From: an uncultured Pelagibacteraceae bacterium
GTDB lineage: Bacteria; Pseudomonadota; Alphaproteobacteria; Pelagibacterales; Pelagibacteraceae
Direction of reading: 5' to 3'
NCBI GenBank assembly: GCA_902616165.1
Contig: CACMRS010000001.1
Span: forward strand, 48,001 to 106,504
Length of the DNA stretch: 58,504 bases
A model generated the notes under the pieces. It saw nothing but the letters and a program-made list of their open reading frames with translations, searched no databases and was not told where the DNA came from. Below are positions 45,148-54,419 of the stretch, piece after piece. Both the position numbers and the translations under genes were made by a program. The number at the start of each line of letters is the position of its first letter. The first letter of the stretch is position 1.

Positions 45148-46119
45148 TTAGTTATAAAAATTACTTACTTTAGGTAAATTATTATAAAACTTTAATTCTC
45201 TATTAATATTAAAGTATTTAAATTTTTTTAAGTTTAAATTATAGGGCTTATCTCTGAATATTTTTAATAATATTTGTTGATAAAGAAATCTAAAATTCAA
45301 TAAAAAGAAAATAAGTTTTAAGAATCTTTTTAAATAATAAAAATGTTTAATTTTTGATTTATCAATACGTTTATGAATATTTTTTTGAAACTTATATAGA
45401 TCTAATAAACTTGAATTAAAATAATTTAAAATTGTATTAATTAAAAAAGCAAGTTTTACGATATAAACACCTGGTGATATGTTCAATTTTTTATTTAAAA
45501 ATAATTTGGTAATTTTTTTTGACTCCATCAAAGTTAAATTAAAAGTTTTACTAATTATATATGGATCTTTTAAAGCATCTATTTTTAATATAGTAACTTT
45601 TCTAAATGAATTTTTATAAAGATTTAATAATTTGCGCTGATTGAATTCCTGTAAACACCAATGTGATGCAGAATAGCTTTTATTATTTTTTTTTATAAAT
45701 TTTTTATATTTATCTTTTGAAACAAAAAAGTCTTCTTCAGTTTTTAGATTTAAGTTATTTATGTTTTGCAAATATATTGAATTCAAGAAATTAATAGGAT
45801 TTTTTAAAATTATAATAATGTGACTATTGAAGCCAAAAGTTTTTTTAATGATTTCAAAATTTTTCTTATAAAAATATGGATTAGCATCTATCGAAATTAG
45901 AGATTCAAAACTGATTAAGCAGTTTTGTTTTTTTATTTTTTTTATTTTAAAATAATGATTAATCAAATTTGATTTTCCTAAAATTATTTTTAAATCTTTG
46001 TATAAAAGTAATTTTCTTGAAGTTTTTTTTGCAATTATTGGGAATATTTTATTTTGAAGTGTCGTTGTAGCTACTTTTGGCATGCCAATATGAATGATGT
46101 TAAACTCTTTATTTTTCAT
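45148..46119 (-). CDS. Sulfotransferase-like P-loop protein
   Basis: This 323-residue protein begins with FNIIHIGMPKVATTTLQNKIF, which fits the PAPS 5'-phosphosulfate loop of sulfotransferases. HIIIILKNPINFLNSIYLQN near residue 100 is in the place of the 3'-phosphate-binding element, with Lys-Asn where many members have Arg. The rest is lysine-rich. It is the first gene of the leftward methyltransferase unit. Sulfation of a glycan is plausible, but with this variation the assignment is less certain than for the gene at 10060. Confidence 0.6.
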   Translation of the reverse strand: MKNKEFNIIHIGMPKVATTTLQNKIFPIIAKKTSRKLLLYKDLKIILGKSNLINHYFKIKKIKKQNCLISFESLISIDANPYFYKKNFEIIKKTFGFNSHIIIILKNPINFLNSIYLQNINNLNLKTEEDFFVSKDKYKKFIKKNNKSYSASHWCLQEFNQRKLLNLYKNSFRKVTILKIDALKDPYIISKTFNLTLMESKKITKLFLNKKLNISPGVYIVKLAFLINTILNYFNSSLLDLYKFQKNIHKRIDKSKIKHFYYLKRFLKLIFFLLNFRFLYQQILLKIFRDKPYNLNLKKFKYFNINRELKFYNNLPKVSNFYN

Positions 46120-46412
46120 TATTTATTTCGTAAATATTTATCAAATCAATAAAGATAAAAAATTTATTTTTTCCTTCGAATTTTAGTTAATTAAATAAAT
46201 ACCTTTATAATTAATATTAAGTATATTTAATTCAAATTAATTAATAATTATATACAATTTTACTTTCTTTAAATTTCATAATATAGATTGGTCAAATTTT
46301 ATATAAATATTAATAAAAAAAATTATAAATTTTTTAATTCAAATTAACTGATTATAGTAAAGATAGTTGTAATTTATTTTTTGACAAAGCTTTAATATAT
46401 AAAATAACTTAT
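46120..46412. promoter_or_regulatory. Largest gap (293 bases): divergent intergenic region
   Basis: This gap separates the leftward methyltransferase unit and the rightward GT/Wzy-like unit, so it should hold promoters for both. It is nearly pure A/T. A TTGACA at 46381-46386 stands out, but a -10 at normal spacing would place the transcript start inside the next gene, so it is not convincing for the ATG at 46413. I see no RNA gene, repeat family or mobile element remnant in it. Confidence 0.4.
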
Positions 46413-47300
46413 ATGAAAAAGAGATTAAATGTATCTGTTGTTTGTGCAACTCATAATGGTAGAAAGAAAATTAGAAATTTAATTTCGAGTATTAATGATA
46501 ATTACGTGCTTCCGAATGAAATCATAATTTGTGGAACTGATCAACTTGATTTAAGACATATTTCAAAAAATATTATTAAAGATTTAAACATTAAATTTTT
46601 TTTTTCAAAAATAAAAAGTCAAATAATTCAAAGAAATATAGCAATAAAAAATTCATCTTCGGACTATATACTTCAAATTGACGATGATGTTACTATCAAA
46701 AAAAATTTTTTTTTGAATTTGTCTAAGTATGTACATGACACACGAGATAGAAAAAAAATAGTTAGCGCGCTTATAATACAGAATGACAAATCATTACAGG
46801 CTGGAACCTGGAATAATATTTATAAAAAATATAAATTTTTTAGATTTATAGTTTTATTATTAAATAATTTTAAAAAAATTAAAGAATATTCAATTTTAGC
46901 ATCGGGAAGGTGCGTGCCTTTTATTAAAAATTTTGATAGTGAGCTTAAAAATAATATTAAAGATGTTGAATGGCTTTGTAGCACCATTCTTTATCACAAA
47001 AGTTGTTTAAAAAATGTTAAAAATTTTAAGCAAAATTCAGCAAAAGCTTATTATGAAGATGTTTTATTTTCCCACCAACTATATAGAAAAAATTATAAAT
47101 TATTGATTGATGTAAATGTTATAGGTATTCATGATAATCAGCCATTTACATCTACATCTATATATTTTAAGACTTTACCCACTCAATTAGAATTGGTTAA
47201 ATTCTTCAATAAAAGCAGACTCCTTTTCATTTTAGATATTTTTATATTTACTTTCATTCATATGTTAAGAGATCTTTATGTTAAATTACAATCAAAATAA
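46413..47300 (+). CDS. Glycosyltransferase family 2
   Basis: This 295-residue protein begins NVSVVCATHNGRKKIRNLI, a GT2 start. It has the nucleotide and metal site YILQIDDDVTIKKNFF (Asp90-92) and YYEDVLFSHQLYRKNYKLL as the later acceptor-side acidic motif. A hydrophobic segment near residues 268-288 may anchor it to the membrane. It starts a rightward unit and precedes a Wzy-like gene by 48 bases, as the putative GT at 22983 precedes the other Wzy-like gene. Confidence 0.83.
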   Translation: MKKRLNVSVVCATHNGRKKIRNLISSINDNYVLPNEIIICGTDQLDLRHISKNIIKDLNIKFFFSKIKSQIIQRNIAIKNSSSDYILQIDDDVTIKKNFFLNLSKYVHDTRDRKKIVSALIIQNDKSLQAGTWNNIYKKYKFFRFIVLLLNNFKKIKEYSILASGRCVPFIKNFDSELKNNIKDVEWLCSTILYHKSCLKNVKNFKQNSAKAYYEDVLFSHQLYRKNYKLLIDVNVIGIHDNQPFTSTSIYFKTLPTQLELVKFFNKSRLLFILDIFIFTFIHMLRDLYVKLQSK

Positions 47301-47305
47301 TATAG

Positions 47306-47332
47306 TTGACAAAATTATAAAAAAATTAATTT
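47306..47332 (+). promoter_or_regulatory. Possible promoter before the second Wzy-like gene
   Basis: TTGACA (47306-47311) is followed after 15 bases by TAATTT (47327-47332), in the 48-base gap ahead of the ATG at 47349. The -35 is a perfect consensus, but the spacer is two bases short and the -10 is weak. It might be chance in A/T-rich DNA. Confidence 0.25.
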
Positions 47333-47348
47333 ACCATAACAATTAACA

Positions 47349-48458
47349 ATGTTTGTATTATATATTTTATCAACTGCAACTTTATCTTATTTATTTTTTA
47401 GTTTTTTGTTTAGAAAATTTAAAATTGATAATTTTACTTTTAATATTTTTTTTTTATTAAAATTTGTCTATCTTTTACTTTATATTTACAGTCATTATAA
47501 TAATTTCGGTACAGACGCACTTGCATATTACAATAAAGCAGAAAATTATAATATTGGATCACTTCCTATATCAGAAAATTTAATTTATGGGATAAATTTG
47601 TTTTTTAGAAATTTTTATAATATTAAATTTGAGTCTTTAAACATTGCAACATTTTTTATATCTTTTTCATCATGTCTTTTATTACTATCTTTAATTAAAG
47701 ATTTGGATAAGTTTCAGAAAATTGCAATTTGCATTACATTATTAATTCCGTCACTAAACTTTTTTACATCTGGTTTAAATAAAGATATGTTGATTTTCTT
47801 TAGTTTAAGTTTATTTTTATATAGTTTATTGAATAAAAAAAATAATTTACTTGTATTATCAATAATTTTAGCTTTTCTCATCAGGCCTTATGTTTGTTTT
47901 GTAATATTAGCTTCTTATATAATTTGTAAAGTTTTATTCTCCATAAAAGAGATAATTATAGACCATAAAATAAGTTTAAAATTTATTCTAATTAGAATAT
48001 TTTTTTTAATTTTATCAATATTAATAATTTATTTTATTTTAGACAATTTACTAGGTAGTTTTGGTAAATATTTTTTAAAGGGCAATATATTGGCAATTGT
48101 AGATAATTTACAATCACATTATTCTAATACCACCTTGGGTATACCTGTGGATACAAATATTTTAACTCGACTAATTAAATATGCCTTTTTCCCAACAATT
48201 TTTGATTTAGTCGATTTTAATATTTTTTTTATTATTCTTATAATTGAAAATACTTTTTTAATATTTGTATTTATTTATTTTATTTTGAGATTTAGATTTT
48301 CATATATTAATAATCAATACAAATTTATTGCAATTGTATCATTTATTATGCTCTACTTTGTTTTAGCATTAGTTACTTCAAATTCTGGTATAGCTATTAG
48401 ACAAAAATGGATGGTTCTACCGTTTTTATTAATTCTTTTTTCGAAAAAATTGAGTTAA
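47349..48458 (+). CDS. Polytopic membrane protein, Wzy/EpsG-like polymerase candidate (copy 2)
   Basis: This 369-residue protein has about ten hydrophobic segments. It shares with the protein at 23929 GTDALAYYNKAENY near residue 57, a LIPSLNFFTSGLNKDM segment near residue 135, LAFLIRPYVCFVILA, and the C-terminal TSNSGIAIRQKW. The shared order along the whole chain indicates common descent. A repeat-unit polymerase in the inner membrane is the likely role. Its stop directly abuts the stop of the convergent two-TM gene at 48459. Confidence 0.6.
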   Translation: MFVLYILSTATLSYLFFSFLFRKFKIDNFTFNIFFLLKFVYLLLYIYSHYNNFGTDALAYYNKAENYNIGSLPISENLIYGINLFFRNFYNIKFESLNIATFFISFSSCLLLLSLIKDLDKFQKIAICITLLIPSLNFFTSGLNKDMLIFFSLSLFLYSLLNKKNNLLVLSIILAFLIRPYVCFVILASYIICKVLFSIKEIIIDHKISLKFILIRIFFLILSILIIYFILDNLLGSFGKYFLKGNILAIVDNLQSHYSNTTLGIPVDTNILTRLIKYAFFPTIFDLVDFNIFFIILIIENTFLIFVFIYFILRFRFSYINNQYKFIAIVSFIMLYFVLALVTSNSGIAIRQKWMVLPFLLILFSKKLS

Positions 48459-49028
48459 TTATTTTAAATTAAATTTAACTCTAGTCACTATATAAAATGC
48501 AAAATTTAATAAAAATAAAGCTGTAAAAAATTGAATATAGCCTTTTGCTGCTTTTTGATTAACAACCCTACTATCCAGATTTACCTTTATTAAATTTAAA
48601 TTTTTTAAATCAAAAATCATTACTTGGTCATTAATAGGGAAAGATTCCTGTTGTAAATTTTGGATTAAAAGTTTTAATTGAACAATAATTTCTTTCTCAA
48701 TTTTTAAAAGATTCTCTAGCATAAATTCTGTATTTTTTTCACAATTTTCTTTCTTAAAAAAAATTTTGTTATTTTTATAAGATATCTGATCATTATTTTG
48801 AGCCAATTTGAACATCTCCTTTTCAAGAATAAGTTTATAATAATTAAATAATACTACAGATTTGTACTTATTTTTTGTTTCGATAATTATAAATTTTGAA
48901 CATTCAGTTTCTTGAGCTGTAAGTTTGTTATCTAAACTTTGAAAACTAAAGGTGATAAGTCCGGAAATCAATAAACTAATTAAAAAAAAATAGAAATGTT
49001 TTTTATTTATTGAAATTATATGTATCAT
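48459..49028 (-). CDS. Small two-TM membrane protein, convergent with Wzy-like gene (copy 2)
   Basis: This 189-residue protein has a hydrophobic N-terminal segment (about residues 10-28), a long charged middle likely to be helical, and a C-terminal hydrophobic segment (about 165-182). The architecture matches the protein at 25083, and both are placed tail-to-tail with a Wzy-like gene and head-to-head with a rightward sugar operon. Primary sequence similarity between the two is weak by eye. A Wzz-like modulator of chain length is a hypothesis; the proline-rich motif of Wzz is not seen. Confidence 0.55.
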   Translation of the reverse strand: MIHIISINKKHFYFFLISLLISGLITFSFQSLDNKLTAQETECSKFIIIETKNKYKSVVLFNYYKLILEKEMFKLAQNNDQISYKNNKIFFKKENCEKNTEFMLENLLKIEKEIIVQLKLLIQNLQQESFPINDQVMIFDLKNLNLIKVNLDSRVVNQKAAKGYIQFFTALFLLNFAFYIVTRVKFNLK

Positions 49029-49063
49029 TTTGTTCTTTTAATAATATATAAATAAATTTGTCA

Positions 49064-50371
49064 ATGAAATTTCAAAAGAAAAAAAGTATTGCTATAATTG
49101 GATTGGGTTATGTTGGTTTACCATTAATTAGTAAATTTTTAAATTCAAAAAAATACAATGTTATAGGAATCGAAAACGATGTAAAAAAAATTAATTTACT
49201 AAAAAAAAATATTTCCTACGTATCCCATATATCTAAAGATGAGATAAAAAATATTTCAAAAAATTCGTATATTCTTACAAACAATTACAAGTATTTAGAA
49301 AAAGTAGATTTTATTATTTTTACTTTGCCAACACCAATTACTAAAAATCGAGATCCAGATATGAGTTTTATATCATCCTCTTTAAAACAAGCAAAAAAAT
49401 ATTTTAAAAAAAATCAATTAATAGTTCTTGAGAGCACAGTTTATCCTGGTGCAACAGCAGATTATTTTTTACCAGTATTTAAAGAATTAAATTTATCTGT
49501 GGGAAAAAATATTTTTTTAGGATTTTCTCCTGAAAGAGAAGATCCAGGTAATAAGAATTATAATATTTCAAATATTACAAAAATAGTATCTGGATTTTCA
49601 AAAAAATGTCTCAAAAAGTGTGATAATCTCTACAAATCTATAAATATAAAAACTAAAAAAGTGTCTTCAATAAAAACTGCGGAAGTTACTAAGCTTTATG
49701 AAAACATATTTAGATCAGTAAATATTGGTTTAGTTAACGAGATGAAGTTAATATCTGATAAAATGAATATAGATATACATGAAGTGATTGACGCTGCAAA
49801 AACAAAACCTTTTGGTTTTAAAGCTTTTTATCCTGGTCCTGGTTTAGGTGGTCATTGCATTCCAATCGATCCATATTTGTTAACTTGGAAAGCTAAACAA
49901 TACGACATTAATACAAAATTTATAGAGTTATCTGCAGATATAAATAATTCAATGCCAAACTATATTGTTGAAAAAATAAATAGTGCTTTAAATTCTCAAG
50001 GTAATAATTTTTTAAATTCTAAAATATTAATTATTGGAGCAGCATATAAAAAAAATGTAAATGATGTAAGAGAATCTCCTGCGATTAAAATAATTGAAAA
50101 TCTTTTTTCAAAAAAAGCAAATATTTTTTATCATGATGATTTTATAAAAAGAATTAAAATCCAAATTAATAAAAAAAATTATTCGTTAAGAAAAAAAACC
50201 CATTATTTGAAATCAATTGAGTTAACTAAAAAAAATTTAAAGTCTATGGATATAGTTTGTTTAGTTACTGACCATGATTATATAAATTATGATATAATTA
50301 GAAGTTCTTCGAAAATGATTGTTGATTGTAGGGGAAAATTTAAAAAAAACAAAAAAATTATTGGAGCTTAA
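49064..50371 (+). CDS. UDP-N-acetylhexosamine 6-dehydrogenase (WbpA/VipA/TviB-like)
   Basis: I use the ATG at 49064 (a TTG two codons upstream is possible); the product has 435 residues. It has IAIIGLGYVGLPLISKF (NAD loop), TLPTPITKNRDPD, ESTVYPGATADYF, GFSPEREDPGN, AEVTKLYENIFRSVNIGLVNEM, and the catalytic Cys265 in GGHCIPIDPYLL. The WbpA/VipA group oxidises C6 of UDP-GlcNAc or UDP-GalNAc to a uronic acid, the other branch being UDP-glucose dehydrogenase. YENIFRSVNI favours the HexNAc branch. It overlaps the following epimerase gene by 1 base. Confidence 0.88.
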   Translation: MKFQKKKSIAIIGLGYVGLPLISKFLNSKKYNVIGIENDVKKINLLKKNISYVSHISKDEIKNISKNSYILTNNYKYLEKVDFIIFTLPTPITKNRDPDMSFISSSLKQAKKYFKKNQLIVLESTVYPGATADYFLPVFKELNLSVGKNIFLGFSPEREDPGNKNYNISNITKIVSGFSKKCLKKCDNLYKSINIKTKKVSSIKTAEVTKLYENIFRSVNIGLVNEMKLISDKMNIDIHEVIDAAKTKPFGFKAFYPGPGLGGHCIPIDPYLLTWKAKQYDINTKFIELSADINNSMPNYIVEKINSALNSQGNNFLNSKILIIGAAYKKNVNDVRESPAIKIIENLFSKKANIFYHDDFIKRIKIQINKKNYSLRKKTHYLKSIELTKKNLKSMDIVCLVTDHDYINYDIIRSSSKMIVDCRGKFKKNKKIIGA

Positions 50372-51390
50372 TGAGTATTTTAGTCACTGGAGCTGCAGGA
50401 TTTATTGGTTTTCATACTTCAAATATTTTATGCAAGTCTGGTTTTAAAGTTATCGGATTGGATTCACTTAATAATTACTATAGTGTGAAATTAAAAGAAA
50501 AAAGAATATTAAAACTTAAAAAAGACTGGCCCAAAAATTTTAAATTTATTAAAGATAATCTTTATTCTGAGAAAAAAATTTTTGATTTATTAATAAAGCA
50601 TAAAATTACGATTATAATTCATTTAGCAGCACAAGCTGGTGTGAGACATTCTTTAAAAAAACCTATGGATTATGTTAAAAATAACATTGTTGCTTCAACT
50701 AACTTGATGGAGGCTTCACGTAAATATAATAGAATAAGACATTTTTTATTAGCAAGTACAAGTAGTGTCTATGCCTCAAGCATCAAGATGCCTTATTCCG
50801 AGAAAGATCCTGCAGATTTTCCATTGCAATTTTATGCAGCTACAAAAAGATCTACTGAACTTATGGCTCACAGTTATAGCCATCTTTATGGAATACCTTT
50901 TACAATATTGAGATTTTTTACTGTTTATGGCCCATACGGAAGACCTGATATGGCATTGTATAAATTTACCAAAAATATTTTAAATAATAAAAAAATAGAT
51001 GTTTATAATCACGGCAAACATGTAAGAGATTTTACTTATGTGTCAGATATTGCTTTAAGTATAAAAAAATTAATTAAAAAAGAACCAATAAAAAATGAAA
51101 GTTATATTTTAGATAAAAAAATTTCTTTTAATAGTAATGCTAAAATAAGAGTTTTAAATATTGGAAATGGTGACCCTAAAGAATTAGAAGATTATATTTC
51201 TAAAATCGAAAAATACACTAAAAAGAAAGCCAAAATCAATTATTTACCTTTTCAAATTGGAGATGCATTTAAGACTTATGCTAATATAAACAAATTGAAA
51301 AAATTGATCAAGTTTTCTCCAAAAGTAAAGATAGATAAAGGAATTAAAAATTTTGTAGAGTGGTATATAAATTTTTCTAAATTAAAATGA
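50371..51390 (+). CDS. UDP-uronate/HexNAc 4-epimerase-like SDR
   Basis: This 339-residue extended SDR has LVTGAAGFIGFHTSNIL, GLDSLNNYYSVKLKEKR, LAAQAGVRHSLKKPMDYV, STSSVYASSIKMPYSE, YxxxK (YAATK), and RFFTVYGPYGRPDMALYKF. These are features of UDP-glucuronate 4-epimerases. Following the 6-dehydrogenase directly, it probably equilibrates the gluco- and galacto-uronic forms of the same nucleotide sugar. It overlaps the next gene by 4 bases. Confidence 0.87.
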   Translation: MSILVTGAAGFIGFHTSNILCKSGFKVIGLDSLNNYYSVKLKEKRILKLKKDWPKNFKFIKDNLYSEKKIFDLLIKHKITIIIHLAAQAGVRHSLKKPMDYVKNNIVASTNLMEASRKYNRIRHFLLASTSSVYASSIKMPYSEKDPADFPLQFYAATKRSTELMAHSYSHLYGIPFTILRFFTVYGPYGRPDMALYKFTKNILNNKKIDVYNHGKHVRDFTYVSDIALSIKKLIKKEPIKNESYILDKKISFNSNAKIRVLNIGNGDPKELEDYISKIEKYTKKKAKINYLPFQIGDAFKTYANINKLKKLIKFSPKVKIDKGIKNFVEWYINFSKLK

Positions 51391-52502
51391 AAGAACAAAT
51401 TTATATTGTAGGTTCAACAGCCCACTCTTTGATTAATTTTAGATTAAATCTAATTAAATCGTTAAAAGAAAATAATTCAGTTACTGTTTTATCCCAGGAT
51501 TTTAGTAAGGAAATTTATAAAATATTCAAAAAAAATAAAGTAAATTATGTACCATATGGTTTAAAAACTTTTTTTATTCTTAACGAGGTATTTTCTTTAC
51601 TTAATATCATTAAAATTTTTTTAACAAAAAAAAAAGTTAAAGTTTTATCTTATACTTTTAGAGGAAATGTTTATGTTGGATTGGCAAGTTTCTTCAATAA
51701 AAAATTACAACACTATCCTATGATCACAGGGTTAGGGGGTATTTTTTTATCCAAAAACGATAGCTTATTAAATTTTATTATATATTTTTTTTTTAAATAT
51801 CTTTTAAAAGTTTCTTTACAAAGATCCAAAATAATAATTTATCAAAATAATTATGATAAAAATTTTTTTAAAAAACACATTATTAAAAAAAATTTTTTAA
51901 TTATTCCTGGGTCTGGTGTTGATTTAGAGGTTTATAAACAAAAAACATTTCCAAAAAAGATTACTTTTATGATGATTTCAAGAATAATCAAAAATAAAGG
52001 AATAGAAAATTTTTTTAATGTATCGAAAAAAGTTTATAAAACGAATAATAAGATAAAATTTATATTCGTTGGCAATTATCAAAAAAAATTTTCTTTGAAC
52101 GAAAATTTTTTAAAGTTAAAAAACGAGCATAAATATATTAAAATTTTAAATTGGAAAAGTACTGCTAAAGATCTGTATAAAAAATGTTCTGTATATATTT
52201 TACCATCGAAGAGAGAAGGAATGTCTAGAACCATCTTGGAGGCGATGTCGTCTAGTCGTCCAATCATAACAACGAATGTACCAGGCTGCAAAGAAACTGT
52301 TAAAAATGGATACAATGGATTTTTAGTAAATTATAATGATAATGACGCTTTGTTCGAAGCAATTAATAAATTTATTAAAAAACCATACTTGATAAAAAAA
52401 TTTGGACTAAATTCAAGACGAAGAGCAGTAAAAATTTTTGATGTAAATATAGTTAATAAAAAAATTATAAATTTATTAAAAAAAAATAATAAGGTTGATT
52501 AA
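51387..52502 (+). CDS. Glycosyltransferase family 4 (PglA-like)
   Basis: This 371-residue GT-B enzyme begins IYIVGSTAHSLINFRLNLI, has MITGLGGIFLSK near residue 112, PGSGVDLEVYK near residue 176, and the GT4 ExxxxxE region KREGMSRTILEAMSSSRPII near residue 274. The N-terminal SLINFRLNLI and ITGLGG features are shared with PglA, which adds GalNAc to undecaprenyl-PP-bacillosamine. A PglC-like gene follows two genes later, so it may add the second sugar. The actual donor is unknown. Confidence 0.85.
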   Translation: MKEQIYIVGSTAHSLINFRLNLIKSLKENNSVTVLSQDFSKEIYKIFKKNKVNYVPYGLKTFFILNEVFSLLNIIKIFLTKKKVKVLSYTFRGNVYVGLASFFNKKLQHYPMITGLGGIFLSKNDSLLNFIIYFFFKYLLKVSLQRSKIIIYQNNYDKNFFKKHIIKKNFLIIPGSGVDLEVYKQKTFPKKITFMMISRIIKNKGIENFFNVSKKVYKTNNKIKFIFVGNYQKKFSLNENFLKLKNEHKYIKILNWKSTAKDLYKKCSVYILPSKREGMSRTILEAMSSSRPIITTNVPGCKETVKNGYNGFLVNYNDNDALFEAINKFIKKPYLIKKFGLNSRRRAVKIFDVNIVNKKIINLLKKNNKVD

Positions 52503-54419
52503 GTGTGTGGATTTGTTGGAATTTGTAAAAAAAAAAATAAATTGAGTGATCAAGATATAGAAGACATAAATTCAATATCAAATAAATTATATCATAGAGG
52601 TCCTAATCAAAGTTCAAATTGGTTAAATTCTGAAAAAAATGTTTTTTTAGCTCATAGAAGACTATCTATTAATGATTTAACATCTAACGGTATCCAGCCA
52701 ATGAAATCAAATTCTGGAAGATATGTGATAATTTTTAATGGTGAGATATATAATTTTTTAGATTTAAAAAAAAATTACACTCCTAAAGATTATAATTTTA
52801 AAAGCAGCTCTGATACTGAGGTTTTATTGGCATTAATTGAAAAACATGGAATTTATGAGTCATTAAAAAAATTAAATGGTATGTTTGCATTTGTACTATA
52901 TGACCTTAAATTAAATAAAGTTTTCCTTGCTAGAGATTGTGCAGGTCAAAAACCTCTTTATTACTACAAAGACGAAAATTGTTTTTTTTTTACCTCAGAA
53001 TTGAGGGGATTAAATTTAAAAGGATTAAAAAAAAAATTATCCAAAGAAGCTTTACAATATTTTTTTCAATTAAGTTATATTCCAGCTCCATTAACCATAT
53101 ATGAAAATGTTTATAAAATTAAAAGAGGAACTGTTATTGATCTTGATGTTAATACTTTTGAATTAAAAGAAAAAAAAATAATAAGAGAAAAAAACTTTTA
53201 TGACTTAAAAAATAAAAATTTTAATGAAAAATTAAATATTTTTGATCAAATTTTTAGTAAGGTTGCTTCAGATCATTTGATTTCAGATGTAAATAATGGA
53301 ACGCTATTGTCCGGAGGTGTTGATTCATCATTGGTAACTTATTATGCGAACAAAGTATCAAATAATAAGATAAATTCTTATTGTGTAAAATCAATAAATA
53401 CGGATTATGACGAGTCAGAATATGCAAAAAAAATTGCAAGCAAAATTGGTTCAAATCATACAACACTTGAATTTTCTAAAAATGATTTCTTTCATGAGGT
53501 AATTAATATTCATAAAGTATATGATGAACCATTTGGAGACTCATCACAAATACCTACATATTTATTATTTAAATCAGTTAAAGAAAATATAAGAGTTGCA
53601 TTATCTGGTGATGGGGGAGATGAAGTTTTTTTAGGATATAACCGATATTTATTTTTGAATAAGTATTACAACAAATTAAAGTTTTTTAATTATAGTTCTA
53701 GAAAAATTTTGTCAAAAGCTCTCAATTTAATATCTGAAAATAAGCTTAATCAAATTGGGAAAATTTTAAATTTAAATTATTTTAATTTTGGAAATAAAAT
53801 TTCTAAAATTTCAAATGCATTACAATTTAATAATTTGGAAGAATTTTATTTTCAAATAGTTAGACAAGATTACAATATTGATAATTTAGTAAAATTAAAT
53901 TCAGAAAATAAAAAAAGTTATATTGAACAAATTAAATTTAAATTTGATCTTAATAATTTAGATAATTTTCAAAAGTTAGATTTTGATACCTATTTATGTG
54001 ACGATATTTTTGTAAAGGTAGATAGGGCAAGTATGTATAATTCTGTAGAATCTAGAGCACCATTTGTAGATAATAGATTAATTGATTTTGCATGCGAACT
54101 AGACAGTCAAGAAAAAATAAAAAAAAATAATGCAAAATATTTTTTAAAAAAAATTTTAGATAGAAATATGCCTGATATAAACTTTAATCGACCAAAAATG
54201 GGTTTTGGAAATCCAATAGGACTTTTTTTAAACAATGAGCTTAACGAATGGGCAAATAACTTAATATATAATAATAATGATTTTATTGAAAATTTAATTA
54301 ATATCGATCATGTTCAAAAAATTTGGAAGTTACACCAAATTAATAAAAAAGACTATTCAAACATTATATGGAATTTTTTAATATTAAAAAATTGGATATT
54401 AAATAATGAGATCAATTAA
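52503..54419 (+). CDS. asnB: Asparagine synthase-like glutamine amidotransferase (copy 2; GTG start)
   Basis: This 638-residue protein starts at a GTG directly after the preceding stop, which leaves Cys2 (MCGFVGICKK) as nucleophile. It has NGEIYNFLDLKK, SDTEVLLALIEKHG, CAGQKPLYYYK, and the pyrophosphate loop TLLSGGVDSSLV near residue 268, plus SGDGGDEVFLGYNRY. In Pseudomonas O-antigen loci, homologs amidate uronic acid residues; here the gene is in the same operon as the UDP-HexNAc dehydrogenase and 4-epimerase. I infer formation of a uronamide. Its end overlaps the PglC-like gene by 14 bases. Confidence 0.9.
   Translation: MCGFVGICKKKNKLSDQDIEDINSISNKLYHRGPNQSSNWLNSEKNVFLAHRRLSINDLTSNGIQPMKSNSGRYVIIFNGEIYNFLDLKKNYTPKDYNFKSSSDTEVLLALIEKHGIYESLKKLNGMFAFVLYDLKLNKVFLARDCAGQKPLYYYKDENCFFFTSELRGLNLKGLKKKLSKEALQYFFQLSYIPAPLTIYENVYKIKRGTVIDLDVNTFELKEKKIIREKNFYDLKNKNFNEKLNIFDQIFSKVASDHLISDVNNGTLLSGGVDSSLVTYYANKVSNNKINSYCVKSINTDYDESEYAKKIASKIGSNHTTLEFSKNDFFHEVINIHKVYDEPFGDSSQIPTYLLFKSVKENIRVALSGDGGDEVFLGYNRYLFLNKYYNKLKFFNYSSRKILSKALNLISENKLNQIGKILNLNYFNFGNKISKISNALQFNNLEEFYFQIVRQDYNIDNLVKLNSENKKSYIEQIKFKFDLNNLDNFQKLDFDTYLCDDIFVKVDRASMYNSVESRAPFVDNRLIDFACELDSQEKIKKNNAKYFLKKILDRNMPDINFNRPKMGFGNPIGLFLNNELNEWANNLIYNNNDFIENLINIDHVQKIWKLHQINKKDYSNIIWNFLILKNWILNNEIN

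Noticed and set aside
46381-46386. TTGACA as -35 box for the GT2 gene at 46413
   Set aside because: With a normal 16-18 base spacer the -10 would lie at about 46403-46410 and transcription would begin inside the coding sequence. No good -10 is seen there.
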